Origin: UTCHB3 sp964531325
Lineage (GTDB): Bacteria; Bacteroidota; Ignavibacteria; Ignavibacteriales; Ignavibacteriaceae
Assembly: GCA_964531325.1 (NCBI GenBank)
Contig: CAZHCW010000001.1
Coordinates: forward strand, 186,001-250,000
Direction: 5' to 3'
Length of the DNA: 64,000 nucleotides
A program made the translations under genes and the position numbers. Shown here in pieces: positions 16,897 to 26,780 of the stretch; within the stretch, counting starts at the first letter, position 1; every line of letters begins with the position of its first letter. Below the pieces are notes generated by a model. That model saw only the letters and a program-made list of their open reading frames with translations. It did no database searches and had not been told where the DNA came from.

Positions 16897-18006
16897 CTAA
16901 CTAAAATTTCCATATTTACAGGCGTTGATTACTCTGCCTGCAATTTTAAAAGCAGTGTCTTTACCACCTGCTTTTTTCAAATTTTCGACCATTATTTCAA
17001 TTCTTTTTTCATCATTCATAAGCGATACCACTTCTGAAAAAAGTTTTTCACCGATTTCTTTTTCTTCAATCAAAACCGCTGTTCCCAACTCAACCATCGA
17101 TTTTGCATTCATCAACTGGTGATTCTCTGCAGCAAATGGGAACGGAATTAATACCGCAGGTTTGTTTAGATAGACGAGTTCTGCAATTGTTGTTGCCCCT
17201 GCCCGAGCAACCACAAGGTCTGAAGCAGCATACACTTCGTTCATATTTTCAATAAAAGAGAGAACTTTTATATTTTCGGCAGAAAACGACTTAAACTCAT
17301 CAAATGAAGTAGCCCCTGTTTGCCAGATCAGCGATATTTTTTCCTCTTCAAACTTTTTAATTGATGCGGCAATTGATTTATTAATCGCTCTTGCACCAAG
17401 ACTTCCTCCAACAACAAAAACCACTTTTGCATCAAGAGCCAATCCAAGTTTTTTCCTTGCATCTTCCCTGTTTATCGACACAAGACTTTTTCTTACCGGA
17501 TTCCCCGTAATGAAATGCTTTTCAGGTTGCCTCAAGAATTTTACAGCATCCTTAAACATCAGATGGATCTCTTCAGCTCTTCTTTCGAGTAAGCGGGTTG
17601 TTATTCCCGGATAACTGTTTGGCTCGATGAGTAAAACTTTTGCTCCCATCATCTTCGCCGCAATTACTGACGGACCCGAAACATACCCTCCCGTTGCAAC
17701 AATTACCTGAGGCTTAAACCCCATCGAGATTCCAATCGCCTGAAAAAGACTTACGATCAACTTAACAGGAAAGAGAAGGTTCTCTTTTATACTTTTTCTT
17801 GAAAAACCCGAAATCCAGATACTTTTAAACTTGAAACCGGCCGCCGGAACCACTCTCTCCTCGATCTTCTTTTTTGTACCGATAAAAAGAATATCAGCCT
17901 CGGGTTCCATTTCTCTCACCTGCTCAGCTACAGCTATTGCGGGGAAAATGTGCCCCCCCGTTCCACCACCGGTGAAGATCACTCTTAAACCGGCTGTTCC
18001 TGCCAT
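16897..18006 (-). CDS. murG: UDP-GlcNAc transferase MurG
   Basis: This is a 369-residue GT-B glycosyltransferase that makes lipid II on the inner face of the membrane. The N-terminal glycine-rich loop IFTGGGTGGHIFPAIA (residues 10-25) is the donor/acceptor hinge. VVGGSLGARAIN near 198 and ARAGATTIAELVYLNKPAVLIPFP near 275 form the UDP-GlcNAc site (the second is cited only by its position and the AGATTIAE core). The start overlaps the end of ftsW by 22 nt. Confidence 0.97.
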   Translation of the reverse strand: MAGTAGLRVIFTGGGTGGHIFPAIAVAEQVREMEPEADILFIGTKKKIEERVVPAAGFKFKSIWISGFSRKSIKENLLFPVKLIVSLFQAIGISMGFKPQVIVATGGYVSGPSVIAAKMMGAKVLLIEPNSYPGITTRLLERRAEEIHLMFKDAVKFLRQPEKHFITGNPVRKSLVSINREDARKKLGLALDAKVVFVVGGSLGARAINKSIAASIKKFEEEKISLIWQTGATSFDEFKSFSAENIKVLSFIENMNEVYAASDLVVARAGATTIAELVYLNKPAVLIPFPFAAENHQLMNAKSMVELGTAVLIEEKEIGEKLFSEVVSLMNDEKRIEIMVENLKKAGGKDTAFKIAGRVINACKYGNFS

Positions 18007-19127
18007 GTCCTGGTTTCTTTTTTGTTGGTCGTCGTTTTTGCTTCATCCCGTTTTGCCGACAATCCAATATTCAATAAAATTCCGATTGATGAACAAACGA
18101 TGATGATGGCAGTTCCACCATGGCTTATAAGTGGTAGTGGTAGCCCGGTTACGGGTAAAACACCAATTGCAACAGCAGCATTCACAAAACCATACAAAGG
18201 TATTGAAAATGCGATGGCAAATGCCAAAAGTCTGCCAAATTTATCTTTAGCATTTTTAGCGATGATAAGTCCACAAACAAGTATCGCACTGTAAGCAAGC
18301 AGAACACCAACAGTTCCTATCATCCCGGCCTCTTCACCGGCAACAGCAAAAATAAAATCACCATAAGCCTCAGGGAGAAAGAGGTTCCTTTGGGCACTGT
18401 GACCCAGACCTACACCCAAAACTCCGCCACTTCCCAAACCGTAGAGTGATTGCATCACTTGTGGGTGGAAATCACCATCCCCAAAAATTGCTCCAATATG
18501 AGAAGCTATTCTTTTAAATGAGTGGGGCTTATAGAGCGCATAAGCCAGAGCCATTACAAAGCCACCACCTGCAAAAGCAAAAAAATGTTGCAGCCTTATT
18601 CCCGCCACAAATAACATCGCGATCCCCGTAGCAAGGATTAAAACACCGTTACTCACATTAGGCTGAAGCAGCACGAGCACAACAACTATTACTACCCAGA
18701 TCATCGGATTGATCACACCAAGTTTGATATCGGTTATGTCATCCCCTATCCTTTCAAGCATCGCAGCAAGATGAATGAAAAGTGCAATTTTTACAAGTTC
18801 TACAGGCTGAAATGACACACTTCCAATGGTAAAAGACCTTTGTGATCCCTTAACCTCTGGGGCAAAAAACACGGTTATCACTAAAAGAACGATAGCCCCG
18901 ATAAGTACAATCTTACTGTATTTTTTATAATGGTGATAGTCAACCATCGCCAAAATCCCCATCAGAATCACTCCACCAATAGCCTTCCCGATGTGTGCAG
19001 CAAAAAGTGCCTGTGGATTGTCAAACTTCATTTGTGCAAATGTGCTGCTGGCACTGAGTACGAGAAGCGACCCGAAAATAACGAGCAGAACTGCGCAAAC
19101 AAAGATTATGAATGAATATGGTTTCAC
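17985..19127 (-). CDS. ftsW: SEDS glycosyltransferase FtsW
   Basis: This is a 380-residue polytopic membrane protein of the SEDS family, which polymerises lipid II at the septum with its partner FtsI. About ten hydrophobic segments are visible. Family motifs include KGSQRSFTIGSVSFQPVE (SEDS extracellular loop and helix), GLGSGGVLGVGLGHS and PVTGLPLPLISHGGT near the C-terminus. It lies between murD (4-nt overlap) and murG, the canonical place. The C-terminal tail is charged and short. Confidence 0.97.
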   Translation of the reverse strand: MKPYSFIIFVCAVLLVIFGSLLVLSASSTFAQMKFDNPQALFAAHIGKAIGGVILMGILAMVDYHHYKKYSKIVLIGAIVLLVITVFFAPEVKGSQRSFTIGSVSFQPVELVKIALFIHLAAMLERIGDDITDIKLGVINPMIWVVIVVVLVLLQPNVSNGVLILATGIAMLFVAGIRLQHFFAFAGGGFVMALAYALYKPHSFKRIASHIGAIFGDGDFHPQVMQSLYGLGSGGVLGVGLGHSAQRNLFLPEAYGDFIFAVAGEEAGMIGTVGVLLAYSAILVCGLIIAKNAKDKFGRLLAFAIAFSIPLYGFVNAAVAIGVLPVTGLPLPLISHGGTAIIIVCSSIGILLNIGLSAKRDEAKTTTNKKETRTWQEQPV

Positions 19128-20476
19128 CGGGCAATCTCTCTGACAGCTTCTTTAAATACCTTACCACGGTGTTCATAACTTCTGAACATATCAAAACTTG
19201 CACAAGCAGGCGATAATAAAACCACTTCACCCGGTTTCGCCTCCTCATGACCCTTCAACACACAATCCTCGAGGGATGTAACTTTCTCGACTGGGAGTGA
19301 TTTCCCAAAAAAATCGATTACTTTATGTGCCGATTCACCTATTGCATAAATCTTTTTAACATTTTTTAATACAAGATCTTTGATCTGGTTATAGTCGTTT
19401 CCTTTGTCGAGTCCACCAAGAATTAGGTAGATGGGTGTATCAAAACTTTTCAACGCATAAATAACTGAATCAACATTAGTTGCTTTTGAATCATTTATAT
19501 AAATGATTCCGTCTTGCGATGGCACCGCCTCAAGTCTGTGTTCAACAGCCTCAAAAGTAAATAACCCGTCTCTTATGATCCCTGTTGGAATACCGGCCTT
19601 CAAAGCAAGTGTAATAGCTGCTGCTGCGTTGGCATAATTATGTTCACCCCTTAACAATAAATCGCTCGTGTCACAAGAAAAAACAACTTTTCCATCGTAC
19701 CGGGTTACAAGCCTTTTCCCCGAGAGATATGTACCGTTGCTCACTTCGCCTCTGGTTGAGAAGAACTCAATTGTAGCACCCTTGTATCCATGAGCTTTCA
19801 ATACCGGGTCGTCTGCATTGTATAGCGATAGATCAGTTCCACTTTGATTAATAAAGATGCGATATTTTGAGGCAATGTAATTTTCGAACTTGTTATCATA
19901 CCTGTTCAAATGATCAGGTGTGATATTCAAAATTGCAGCACCCTCGGGTCTAAATTCTTCGATCAAATCAAGCTGAAAACTTGATAATTCAAGCGCAACA
20001 AGTGAGTTTTCATCACATTCAAGTGCGATTTCTGAAAATGCTGTCCCAATATTTCCGGCTGAAAACGACTTTATCCCTGAGAGTTGAAAAATGTGGTGTA
20101 AAAGTGCAGTGGTTGTCGTTTTTCCGTTTGTCCCGGTGATTGCAAAAATTCTGCCTTTACAAAGAGATGCAGCAAATTCGATTTCGCTGATCATCTTTAT
20201 TCCCCTCTTTTTTGCTTCAACTATCACCGGAGCTACCAATGGAACACCGGGGGAGACGATCATCAGATCACAATTAAAAACTTTTTCGCTGTTTTCACCC
20301 GCCTCAACTTCAATTCCGGCAAGTTTTAACCTGTCTACAACTTCTGAAATCGATTCATAAGGTGATCTGTCACTGACAAAAGGAATTGCTCCACATTTTG
20401 CTACAAGATATGCCGCTGCCTCACCACTTCTGGCGGCTCCGATTATTGAAATTTTTAAGTTATTATAACTCTTCAC
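19124..20476 (-). CDS. murD: UDP-N-acetylmuramoylalanine--D-glutamate ligase
   Basis: This is a 450-residue Mur ligase that adds D-glutamate to UDP-MurNAc-L-Ala. The N-terminal Rossmann segment ISIIGAARSGEAAAYLVA is followed by the P-loop AITGTNGKTTTTALL near residues 112-126. INDSKATNVDSVIYAL near 329 is the C-terminal MurD signature. It has a 4-nt overlap with ftsW and a 4-nt gap from mraY, consistent with one transcript. Confidence 0.97.
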   Translation of the reverse strand: MKSYNNLKISIIGAARSGEAAAYLVAKCGAIPFVSDRSPYESISEVVDRLKLAGIEVEAGENSEKVFNCDLMIVSPGVPLVAPVIVEAKKRGIKMISEIEFAASLCKGRIFAITGTNGKTTTTALLHHIFQLSGIKSFSAGNIGTAFSEIALECDENSLVALELSSFQLDLIEEFRPEGAAILNITPDHLNRYDNKFENYIASKYRIFINQSGTDLSLYNADDPVLKAHGYKGATIEFFSTRGEVSNGTYLSGKRLVTRYDGKVVFSCDTSDLLLRGEHNYANAAAAITLALKAGIPTGIIRDGLFTFEAVEHRLEAVPSQDGIIYINDSKATNVDSVIYALKSFDTPIYLILGGLDKGNDYNQIKDLVLKNVKKIYAIGESAHKVIDFFGKSLPVEKVTSLEDCVLKGHEEAKPGEVVLLSPACASFDMFRSYEHRGKVFKEAVREIAR

Positions 20477-20480
20477 TTTT

Positions 20481-21590
20481 TCACCTTATCTTAAACGAAG
20501 TTAAGCTGATGATAGCAAGGATTATTCCAATAATATAAAACCTCACAACAATTTTGGGTTCTGCCCATCCTTTTTCTTCAAAATGATGGTGAATTGGTGC
20601 CATCTTAAAAACTCTTTTACCTGTTCCATACTTCCTTTTGGTGTATTTGAAGTATGAAGTTTGAATAATAACAGAGATCGTCTCAAAAAAGAATACACCG
20701 GCAAGAAACGGTAACAACAACTCTTTCCTGACCATAACTGACAATATCCCAAGTGCGCCACCGAGTGCAAGGCTCCCGGTATCCCCCATAAAAACCTGAG
20801 CCGGATAAAAATTAAACCAAAGGAACCCGAGTCCCGCCCCTACCAGTGCAGCGATAAATACTGATAATTCACCCGAACCCGGGAGGTAGATTATGTTCAA
20901 ATAATCAGAGTAGATGGCATTTCCGGAGATATAACTGATTACTCCAAGTGCCAACATTGCAATTATCGTTAGACCTATTGCCAACCCGTCAAGCCCATCT
21001 GTCAGATTTACAGCATTGGAAGTTGCTGTTATTATAAATATCACTGCTGGGATATACAGATAAGAAAGATCCAGATTCAAATCCTTAAAAAATGGAATTG
21101 TTGTAAGTGATCTGACATCTGCAAATTCCGGCGAAAAATAGAGTACACTTCCAACAAGCAAACCAACAGACACCTGACCAATAAGTTTGTATCTGGCAAT
21201 AAGTCCATTTGGCATCTTTTTGATTACTTTCAGGTAATCATCAAGGAAACCCACTCCACCCAATAACAGGGTACCAACAAGCAACAACCAGATATATGTG
21301 CTTTTAATATCTGCCCACAACAAAACAGGAATTACCACGCAGGTGAGAATTATTAGTCCCCCCATGGTTGGTGTCCCGGCTTTACTGAAGTGAGTTTTAG
21401 GACCAAAATCTTTTATTTTCTCACCAATCTGATGTTTTTGAAGCATTTTTATGATTCGCGGAGCGAAGAAAAACGCCATAAAAAGTCCCGTAATAGCTGC
21501 AATACCCGATCTGAAAGTAAGGTACTTGATCATATCGAGTCCGGGTGGATCAAAAGTTTTATTCAAATATTCAAGTAAATAATAGAGCAT
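20481..21590 (-). CDS. mraY: Phospho-MurNAc-pentapeptide transferase MraY
   Basis: This is a 369-residue integral membrane enzyme that transfers phospho-MurNAc-pentapeptide to undecaprenyl phosphate, producing lipid I. About ten membrane helices are visible. The catalytic motifs are intact: GFLDDYLKV (DD pair), NAVNLTDGLDGLAIG and, near the C-terminus, FKMAPIHHHFE (HHH motif). Only the stop of MraY and the start of MurF separate these genes from each other. The position is canonical. Confidence 0.98.
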   Translation of the reverse strand: MLYYLLEYLNKTFDPPGLDMIKYLTFRSGIAAITGLFMAFFFAPRIIKMLQKHQIGEKIKDFGPKTHFSKAGTPTMGGLIILTCVVIPVLLWADIKSTYIWLLLVGTLLLGGVGFLDDYLKVIKKMPNGLIARYKLIGQVSVGLLVGSVLYFSPEFADVRSLTTIPFFKDLNLDLSYLYIPAVIFIITATSNAVNLTDGLDGLAIGLTIIAMLALGVISYISGNAIYSDYLNIIYLPGSGELSVFIAALVGAGLGFLWFNFYPAQVFMGDTGSLALGGALGILSVMVRKELLLPFLAGVFFFETISVIIQTSYFKYTKRKYGTGKRVFKMAPIHHHFEEKGWAEPKIVVRFYIIGIILAIISLTSFKIR

Positions 21591-22973
21591 TTAGTTGCCT
21601 TTTTCTTTCAAAAATTTTACTATAGTCTCCATCTCCATTCCTCTGGACCCTTTTACGAGTACAAGTGAATTTCTGAAATCATAATTTGAAAGTGATTTAA
21701 TTAAATCTTCTTTCGTTTTAAAGTGCTCTGCTGTTATTTTGCTTCCTTTTAGAGCGTTAAACAAATGGCGCATGTTGGTTCCAATCAAAAAAGCGTGTTT
21801 AACTCGTGCTGTTTGCAACCGCCTTGCAAGAGATTCATGACGCTCTCTCGATTTTTCTCCCAATTCGAACATATCTCCAAGTATAACCACTCTTTTTTCA
21901 TGGATCAAATCTCTTCCCATGGATTCGAAAGCACTCTTCATACTCGCAGGATTTGCGTTATATGTATCATCAATCAGATCAAATCCATCAAGAGTATATC
22001 TGTTCATTCTCCCTTTCGGAGGTTTTAGACTCTCAAGTCCTTTTTTTATTTCCTCAAGGGGAATACCACATTTTATTGCCAGTGAAGCAGCCGCAAGGGC
22101 GTTTTGTGCATTATTTTTACCAAAAAGTTGAAGTTCAACTTTCACTGACTCGTTTTCTGAAGAAATTCTGAGTATAGGTAAACCGGTTTCCGTGTAGGTT
22201 AGAAGTTTCCCGGTCACATCTGCTTCATTCTTCATTGAGATCGTAATGGCACCCGGAAATTTGGAGACCAATCGTCCCAGGAAAGGATCATCAAGATTAA
22301 CACAGATAAACCCGCCTCTATCAAAAGTAACAGCGAAAAGGTTTTCTTTTTCCTGTCTTACTCCTTTTCTGTCTTTCAGATATTCAAGATGAGAGTCACC
22401 AATGTTTGTGATCAAAGCAAGATCAGGTTGTGCAATCAATGAAGAGTACCTTATCTCTCCCGGATGGTTTGTACCAATTTCACACACTAAAAATTCTGTT
22501 TCTTTGGTGGCTTCAAGTATTGTCAGTGGAACCCCTATGTGATTGTTGTTGTTCGCCGTAGTAGCAATAACATTGTGACTCACTTTCAGAATCGCAGCAA
22601 GCATATCTTTTGTAGTAGTTTTACCGTTACTGCCTGTTATACCGATAACTTTTGCATTAAGGTGTTTTCTCCACTCACCGGCAATAAATCCAAGTGCATT
22701 TTCTGTATCAGGGACACCAATAACGATAACCTTGTTTCCTGAAAATTCAGAAATTCTGGATTTTTTAACAACAATTCCACTCGCTCCTCTTGCCAGAGCT
22801 TCCGGAATAAAATCGTGGCCGTCGAATCGTTCCCCTTTAACCGCAATGAATAATGACCCGGGAATTACTTTCCTTGAATCGATTACAACCGAGTTAAATA
22901 CTGTTTTTTCATCTGAATTAACAATTTTTATTGGTTTTGTTGAAGCAGTAATAATTTCACTTACGGTAATCAC
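21591..22973 (-). CDS. murF: UDP-MurNAc-tripeptide--D-Ala-D-Ala ligase
   Basis: This is a 460-residue Mur ligase that adds the D-Ala-D-Ala dipeptide and so completes the pentapeptide. The P-loop GITGSNGKTTTKDML is near residues 114-128. IDDTYNANPASMKSAFE near 317 is the MurF-type C-terminal domain signature. The gene overlaps murE by 4 nt and directly abuts mraY. The length is normal for the family. Confidence 0.97.
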   Translation of the reverse strand: MITVSEIITASTKPIKIVNSDEKTVFNSVVIDSRKVIPGSLFIAVKGERFDGHDFIPEALARGASGIVVKKSRISEFSGNKVIVIGVPDTENALGFIAGEWRKHLNAKVIGITGSNGKTTTKDMLAAILKVSHNVIATTANNNNHIGVPLTILEATKETEFLVCEIGTNHPGEIRYSSLIAQPDLALITNIGDSHLEYLKDRKGVRQEKENLFAVTFDRGGFICVNLDDPFLGRLVSKFPGAITISMKNEADVTGKLLTYTETGLPILRISSENESVKVELQLFGKNNAQNALAAASLAIKCGIPLEEIKKGLESLKPPKGRMNRYTLDGFDLIDDTYNANPASMKSAFESMGRDLIHEKRVVILGDMFELGEKSRERHESLARRLQTARVKHAFLIGTNMRHLFNALKGSKITAEHFKTKEDLIKSLSNYDFRNSLVLVKGSRGMEMETIVKFLKEKGN

Positions 22974-24448
22974 TTTTGCTCCCCGTTCCCAAAAAGATAT
23001 TTAATTGTCATTTCACGATCGGAGAAATGGTACTTGACACCTTTAATAATCTGGTAATCCTCGTGGCCCTTTCCTCCAATCAGTATAATTGCATTGGCAG
23101 GGCTTTCAGTGATCGCTTTCTTAATCGCCTCTTCGCGATCAACACATACAATAATATTATCGGATTTTATCCCTGAAACCACCTCTTTAACTATCTCATC
23201 AGGGTCTTCATCTCTTGGATTATCACTCGTGATTACCGCCATTGTTGACATTTCGGCTGCAATTCTACCCATAACAGGGCGTTTTGTTTTGTCCCGGTTT
23301 CCACCACAGCCAATCACTGTATAGATCGGCGATTCACCTGCAAGTTTGTTAATGCTTATCAACACTTGCTCGAGTGCTCCCGGGCTGTGTGCGTAGTCAA
23401 CCAACACTTTTTTATCACCTGATTTTATCAGCTCAAATCTGCCGTCCACTTGTGGTGCTTCCGCAATTCCTTCTGCAACAAGTTTTTTATCGAAACCTGC
23501 TTCTACCATTAACACATAAGCAGCAGCAGCATTATAAGCATTAAATTCGCCCACCAGAGCTGTTCTTAAATCAGTTTTAATCCCATTATGATCAATGGTG
23601 AAGGAAGTTCCACTGAAATCAAATGAAATATTTTCGAGGCGGTAGTTTCCACCGAGTTTACCAAAACCAACTTTTCTACCGTTTGTATCTTTTGCAATGA
23701 AACAGCCATACTCGTCATCCATGTTGCAAACAGCAGGCACACCGGTTTTTAAGCCGTCAAAAAGTATTTTTTTTGCAGTTGCATAATCATCCATTGTTTC
23801 ATGGAAATCCCTGTGTTCACTTGAAAGATTGGTGAAAACAGCTCCGTCAAAATCAAGTCCAAAGGTTCTTTTAAGAAAGAGAGAGTGGGATGAAGCCTCC
23901 ATTACTGCGGCGGTGCATCCTTCATTTACCATCCGGGCAAAAAGAGCATTTAACTCAACAGACTCGGGGGTTGTGAGCTCGGTTGGCACTTTTTCATCAC
24001 CAATCATATTTGCAATCGTACCAATAAGCCCGGTCTTGTTACCCGCTTTCTCCAAAACTTTTTTTATCAAAAACGAAGTGGTGGTTTTTCCTTTTGTTCC
24101 TGTTACACCAAACAATCTCAGTTTTTTTGACGGAAATCCGTAATAGGCAGCAGAAATTTGGGCAAGTGCCTTGCGAGTGTCTGCCACAACAATTTTAGCC
24201 TGCCCGCTGCGTCTAAAAATCTCGTCGGGAATCGAATGAAGGTCTTCAACAATGATAGCGGCAGCTCCTTTGCTAAAGGCATCCATTGCATAACGATGAC
24301 CATCAGTTTTGTAACCCTTAATGGCAACAAAAATGGAATCTTTGGTAACTTTAGCCGAGTTGTAATAGATCCCGGTTATCTCATTGGCAAAAAAGTCGCC
24401 GGTGAGTTGAATAACAGTTAGGTGATCCAGTATTTCGTTAAGTCTCAT
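22970..24448 (-). CDS. murE: UDP-MurNAc-tripeptide synthetase (meso-DAP type)
   Basis: This is a 492-residue Mur ligase that adds the third amino acid of the stem peptide. The P-loop GVTGTKGKTTTSFL is near residues 114-127. VLVDYAHSPGALEQVL near 346 and the motif SDNPRDEDP near 401 are present. The DNPR sequence is characteristic of enzymes that add meso-diaminopimelate, as expected for a Gram-negative wall. It immediately follows ftsI and overlaps murF by 4 nt. Confidence 0.97.
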   Translation of the reverse strand: MRLNEILDHLTVIQLTGDFFANEITGIYYNSAKVTKDSIFVAIKGYKTDGHRYAMDAFSKGAAAIIVEDLHSIPDEIFRRSGQAKIVVADTRKALAQISAAYYGFPSKKLRLFGVTGTKGKTTTSFLIKKVLEKAGNKTGLIGTIANMIGDEKVPTELTTPESVELNALFARMVNEGCTAAVMEASSHSLFLKRTFGLDFDGAVFTNLSSEHRDFHETMDDYATAKKILFDGLKTGVPAVCNMDDEYGCFIAKDTNGRKVGFGKLGGNYRLENISFDFSGTSFTIDHNGIKTDLRTALVGEFNAYNAAAAYVLMVEAGFDKKLVAEGIAEAPQVDGRFELIKSGDKKVLVDYAHSPGALEQVLISINKLAGESPIYTVIGCGGNRDKTKRPVMGRIAAEMSTMAVITSDNPRDEDPDEIVKEVVSGIKSDNIIVCVDREEAIKKAITESPANAIILIGGKGHEDYQIIKGVKYHFSDREMTIKYLFGNGEQK

Positions 24449-26455
24449 TTAATAAATATTAGCTCCTGAAAATGCTCTTTCCTGCAATTTCAATTGAATT
24501 TTCATACCTTTTTTAATTTCTTTTCCCGGTTTAATACTCTGCTCAACAACTCTCCCGGAACCTGTGCAGGTGAAATCCAATCCAAGTTTTCTCATAATTG
24601 AAATGGCATCTTTTAAGGAGACCCCTTTAAGATTTGGCATTTCATTCTGATCTATTGTTTTGTAATCCACTTTTTTAATCTCTATTTCCGCGTCGGGCTC
24701 GATATCAATTTCTTCTGTTTCATATTCAGGTTTAATAATCTCCTCATCACTCTCTTTATTGAGTTTTTCGAGATTTACAGTTTTCCCGATTGAAGGATCG
24801 ATCGAAATCACCCTTTTTACAATATTTTTGAAAACAGGCGCAGCTACTTCACCACCGGTGATACCAACACTCTTTGGTGTGTTCACCAGAATCAAACAGA
24901 TGTATTTTGGATTATTAGCAGGGAAAAATCCCACAAAAGAGGAATTATATCTCTCTTTTGAATATTTGCCATCCACAATTTTTCGTGATGTCCCTGTCTT
25001 TCCGCCAATTTGAATTCCATCAATCTTTGCCCGTTTTCCCGTCCCTTTTTCAACTACATCAAGAAGAAGGTCTCTCATCAATTTTGAGGTCTCTTCAGTG
25101 ATCACAGATCTGATTCTTTTTGGCGAATTTGATTCGGTAACATTTCCCTTTACATCCCTGATCTCTTTTACGAGGTAGGGTTTGTAAAGATAACCCCCGT
25201 TAATCAAAGCAGAATACGCTGTAATAAGCTGAATCGGTGTAACAGAGATACCATAACCATAGGACATCGTCCCTTTTGTTGTACCTGACCATTCGGACGG
25301 TAAACCAAGTCTCCCCTTCACTTCCCCGGGTAATCCGAGATAAGTGTAGTTTCCAAAACCAAAACTTCTGATATAGGTGTAAAACTCATCTTTATCCATC
25401 TTTTGGGAGAGTTTAACCATTCCGATGTTGCTCGAGAACCGAAGAATTTCTCTTACAGTCATGGAAGCAGCACCATGATGGTCTTTTATAGTTCCACCCA
25501 TAAAATTGTAAACACCATTTTCAGTGTTGATAGAGGTTCCCTGAGATACAAGTTTTTTATCCAGAATACCTGCCATTGCTATCCCCTTAAATGTTGAACC
25601 CGGCTCGTAAACATCTGAGATGGCTTTGTTTCTTCTTATCTCATTACTGTATTTTTTATAATTTCCCGGTTCATAACCTGAATAGTTTGCCAGAGCAAGA
25701 ATTTCACCCGTATTCGGATCCATTATGATTCCGGTGGCATATTCAGCTTTGGCAGCCTTCACTCCCGCTTCCAACTCCACCTCCAAAGCATTCTGGAGTG
25801 CTCTGTCGAGGGTTAACACAATGTTTTGACCCGGTTGGGCTTCTTTATAGTTCTCGTTTAGAATCGACATAACCGAGCCGGTACCGTCTTTCAAAACGAA
25901 TCTGCTCCCCGCCTTACCTTTGAGTTGGTTTTCAAAAGTGGCTTCAACCCCGTCTGTACCTGTCTTTTCAAAGTTGACAAACCCAATAACATGAGAAGCC
26001 AAACTTCCATATTCGTAAACTCTTGTTGGGTCTTCCGTGTAAATCAATCCGTCGTAAACCACATTTTTGAGTTTATGTGCAAGTTTTGCTTCAACCTTGT
26101 TGATAATACAAAAAATCTTTTTTGCCGAATCGATCTTCCCTTTATAAAATTCATATGTCCCACCGATTGAGTCAGCTAAAACTTTTGCAATCAGTGAGTC
26201 TTTTCTAAATTTTTTTGCTAATCGCGGATCAACATAAAAAGAGACCTCATCCTTGCTGTAAACCAGGATGGTTCCGTTTCTGTCGTAGATCGATCCCCTG
26301 CTTGCAGCAAGTGGTTCAACACCTGTCTGCTGTTTTTTCGCAAAATATGAATAATCATCAGCCTTCACTACCTGAACAACTATTATCCTGGTAAGCAGTA
26401 TCAAAAAAAATACAGCCATAATTCCATTGATAACCAGAAGTCTGTTGTTATTCAT
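24449..26455 (-). CDS. ftsI: Septal transpeptidase FtsI (PBP3) with PASTA domain
   Basis: This is a 668-residue class B penicillin-binding protein that cross-links septal peptidoglycan with FtsW. It has a membrane anchor at about residues 8-30 and a pedestal domain starting near RGSIYDRNG. The transpeptidase motifs are intact: STFK (287-290), SSN (341-343) and KTGT (486-489). A single PASTA domain forms the C-terminus (about 605-662). Between the two is an acidic linker (EEIIKPEYETEEIDIEP region). It overlaps ftsL by 8 nt. Confidence 0.97.
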   Translation of the reverse strand: MNNNRLLVINGIMAVFFLILLTRIIVVQVVKADDYSYFAKKQQTGVEPLAASRGSIYDRNGTILVYSKDEVSFYVDPRLAKKFRKDSLIAKVLADSIGGTYEFYKGKIDSAKKIFCIINKVEAKLAHKLKNVVYDGLIYTEDPTRVYEYGSLASHVIGFVNFEKTGTDGVEATFENQLKGKAGSRFVLKDGTGSVMSILNENYKEAQPGQNIVLTLDRALQNALEVELEAGVKAAKAEYATGIIMDPNTGEILALANYSGYEPGNYKKYSNEIRRNKAISDVYEPGSTFKGIAMAGILDKKLVSQGTSINTENGVYNFMGGTIKDHHGAASMTVREILRFSSNIGMVKLSQKMDKDEFYTYIRSFGFGNYTYLGLPGEVKGRLGLPSEWSGTTKGTMSYGYGISVTPIQLITAYSALINGGYLYKPYLVKEIRDVKGNVTESNSPKRIRSVITEETSKLMRDLLLDVVEKGTGKRAKIDGIQIGGKTGTSRKIVDGKYSKERYNSSFVGFFPANNPKYICLILVNTPKSVGITGGEVAAPVFKNIVKRVISIDPSIGKTVNLEKLNKESDEEIIKPEYETEEIDIEPDAEIEIKKVDYKTIDQNEMPNLKGVSLKDAISIMRKLGLDFTCTGSGRVVEQSIKPGKEIKKGMKIQLKLQERAFSGANIY

Positions 26456-26777
26456 TTAAATAGTTAATCTTGTTTTCAAATTCTTCAATTTCCTGCTTCG
26501 AAAGAGTGATAGTAGCTGATGAATCAAAACCAGTGACGAGCCCCAATTTCGATTCTGCCAGGGGAACTATCTGCTCTTTGGAGACTAATTTGTCGAACAC
26601 CGCTTTGTTTGAATTTATACTCGATTGTTCAATTTTAATTTCCGCCTTTAAATCATCTATTTGTTTTGAAAGTTTAGTGTTTTGCAAATTGATAGTTATA
26701 TAATAATATGCCAACACTCCTAAACATGAAGCAAACAAGAGAAACCAGAGTATATTCTTTTTATACGATTTTTTCAC
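26448..26777 (-). CDS. ftsL: FtsL-like division protein
   Basis: This 109-residue bitopic protein has a short basic cytoplasmic start (MKKSYKKN), one membrane helix (about residues 9-28) and a coiled-coil-like periplasmic region rich in K, E, I and L with heptad spacing. This size and layout are typical of FtsL, which pairs with FtsB and FtsQ. Sequence conservation in the family is low, so the call relies on architecture and on its position between rsmH and ftsI. Confidence 0.8.
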   Translation of the reverse strand: MKKSYKKNILWFLLFASCLGVLAYYYITINLQNTKLSKQIDDLKAEIKIEQSSINSNKAVFDKLVSKEQIVPLAESKLGLVTGFDSSATITLSKQEIEEFENKINYLNE

Positions 26778-26780
26778 TAA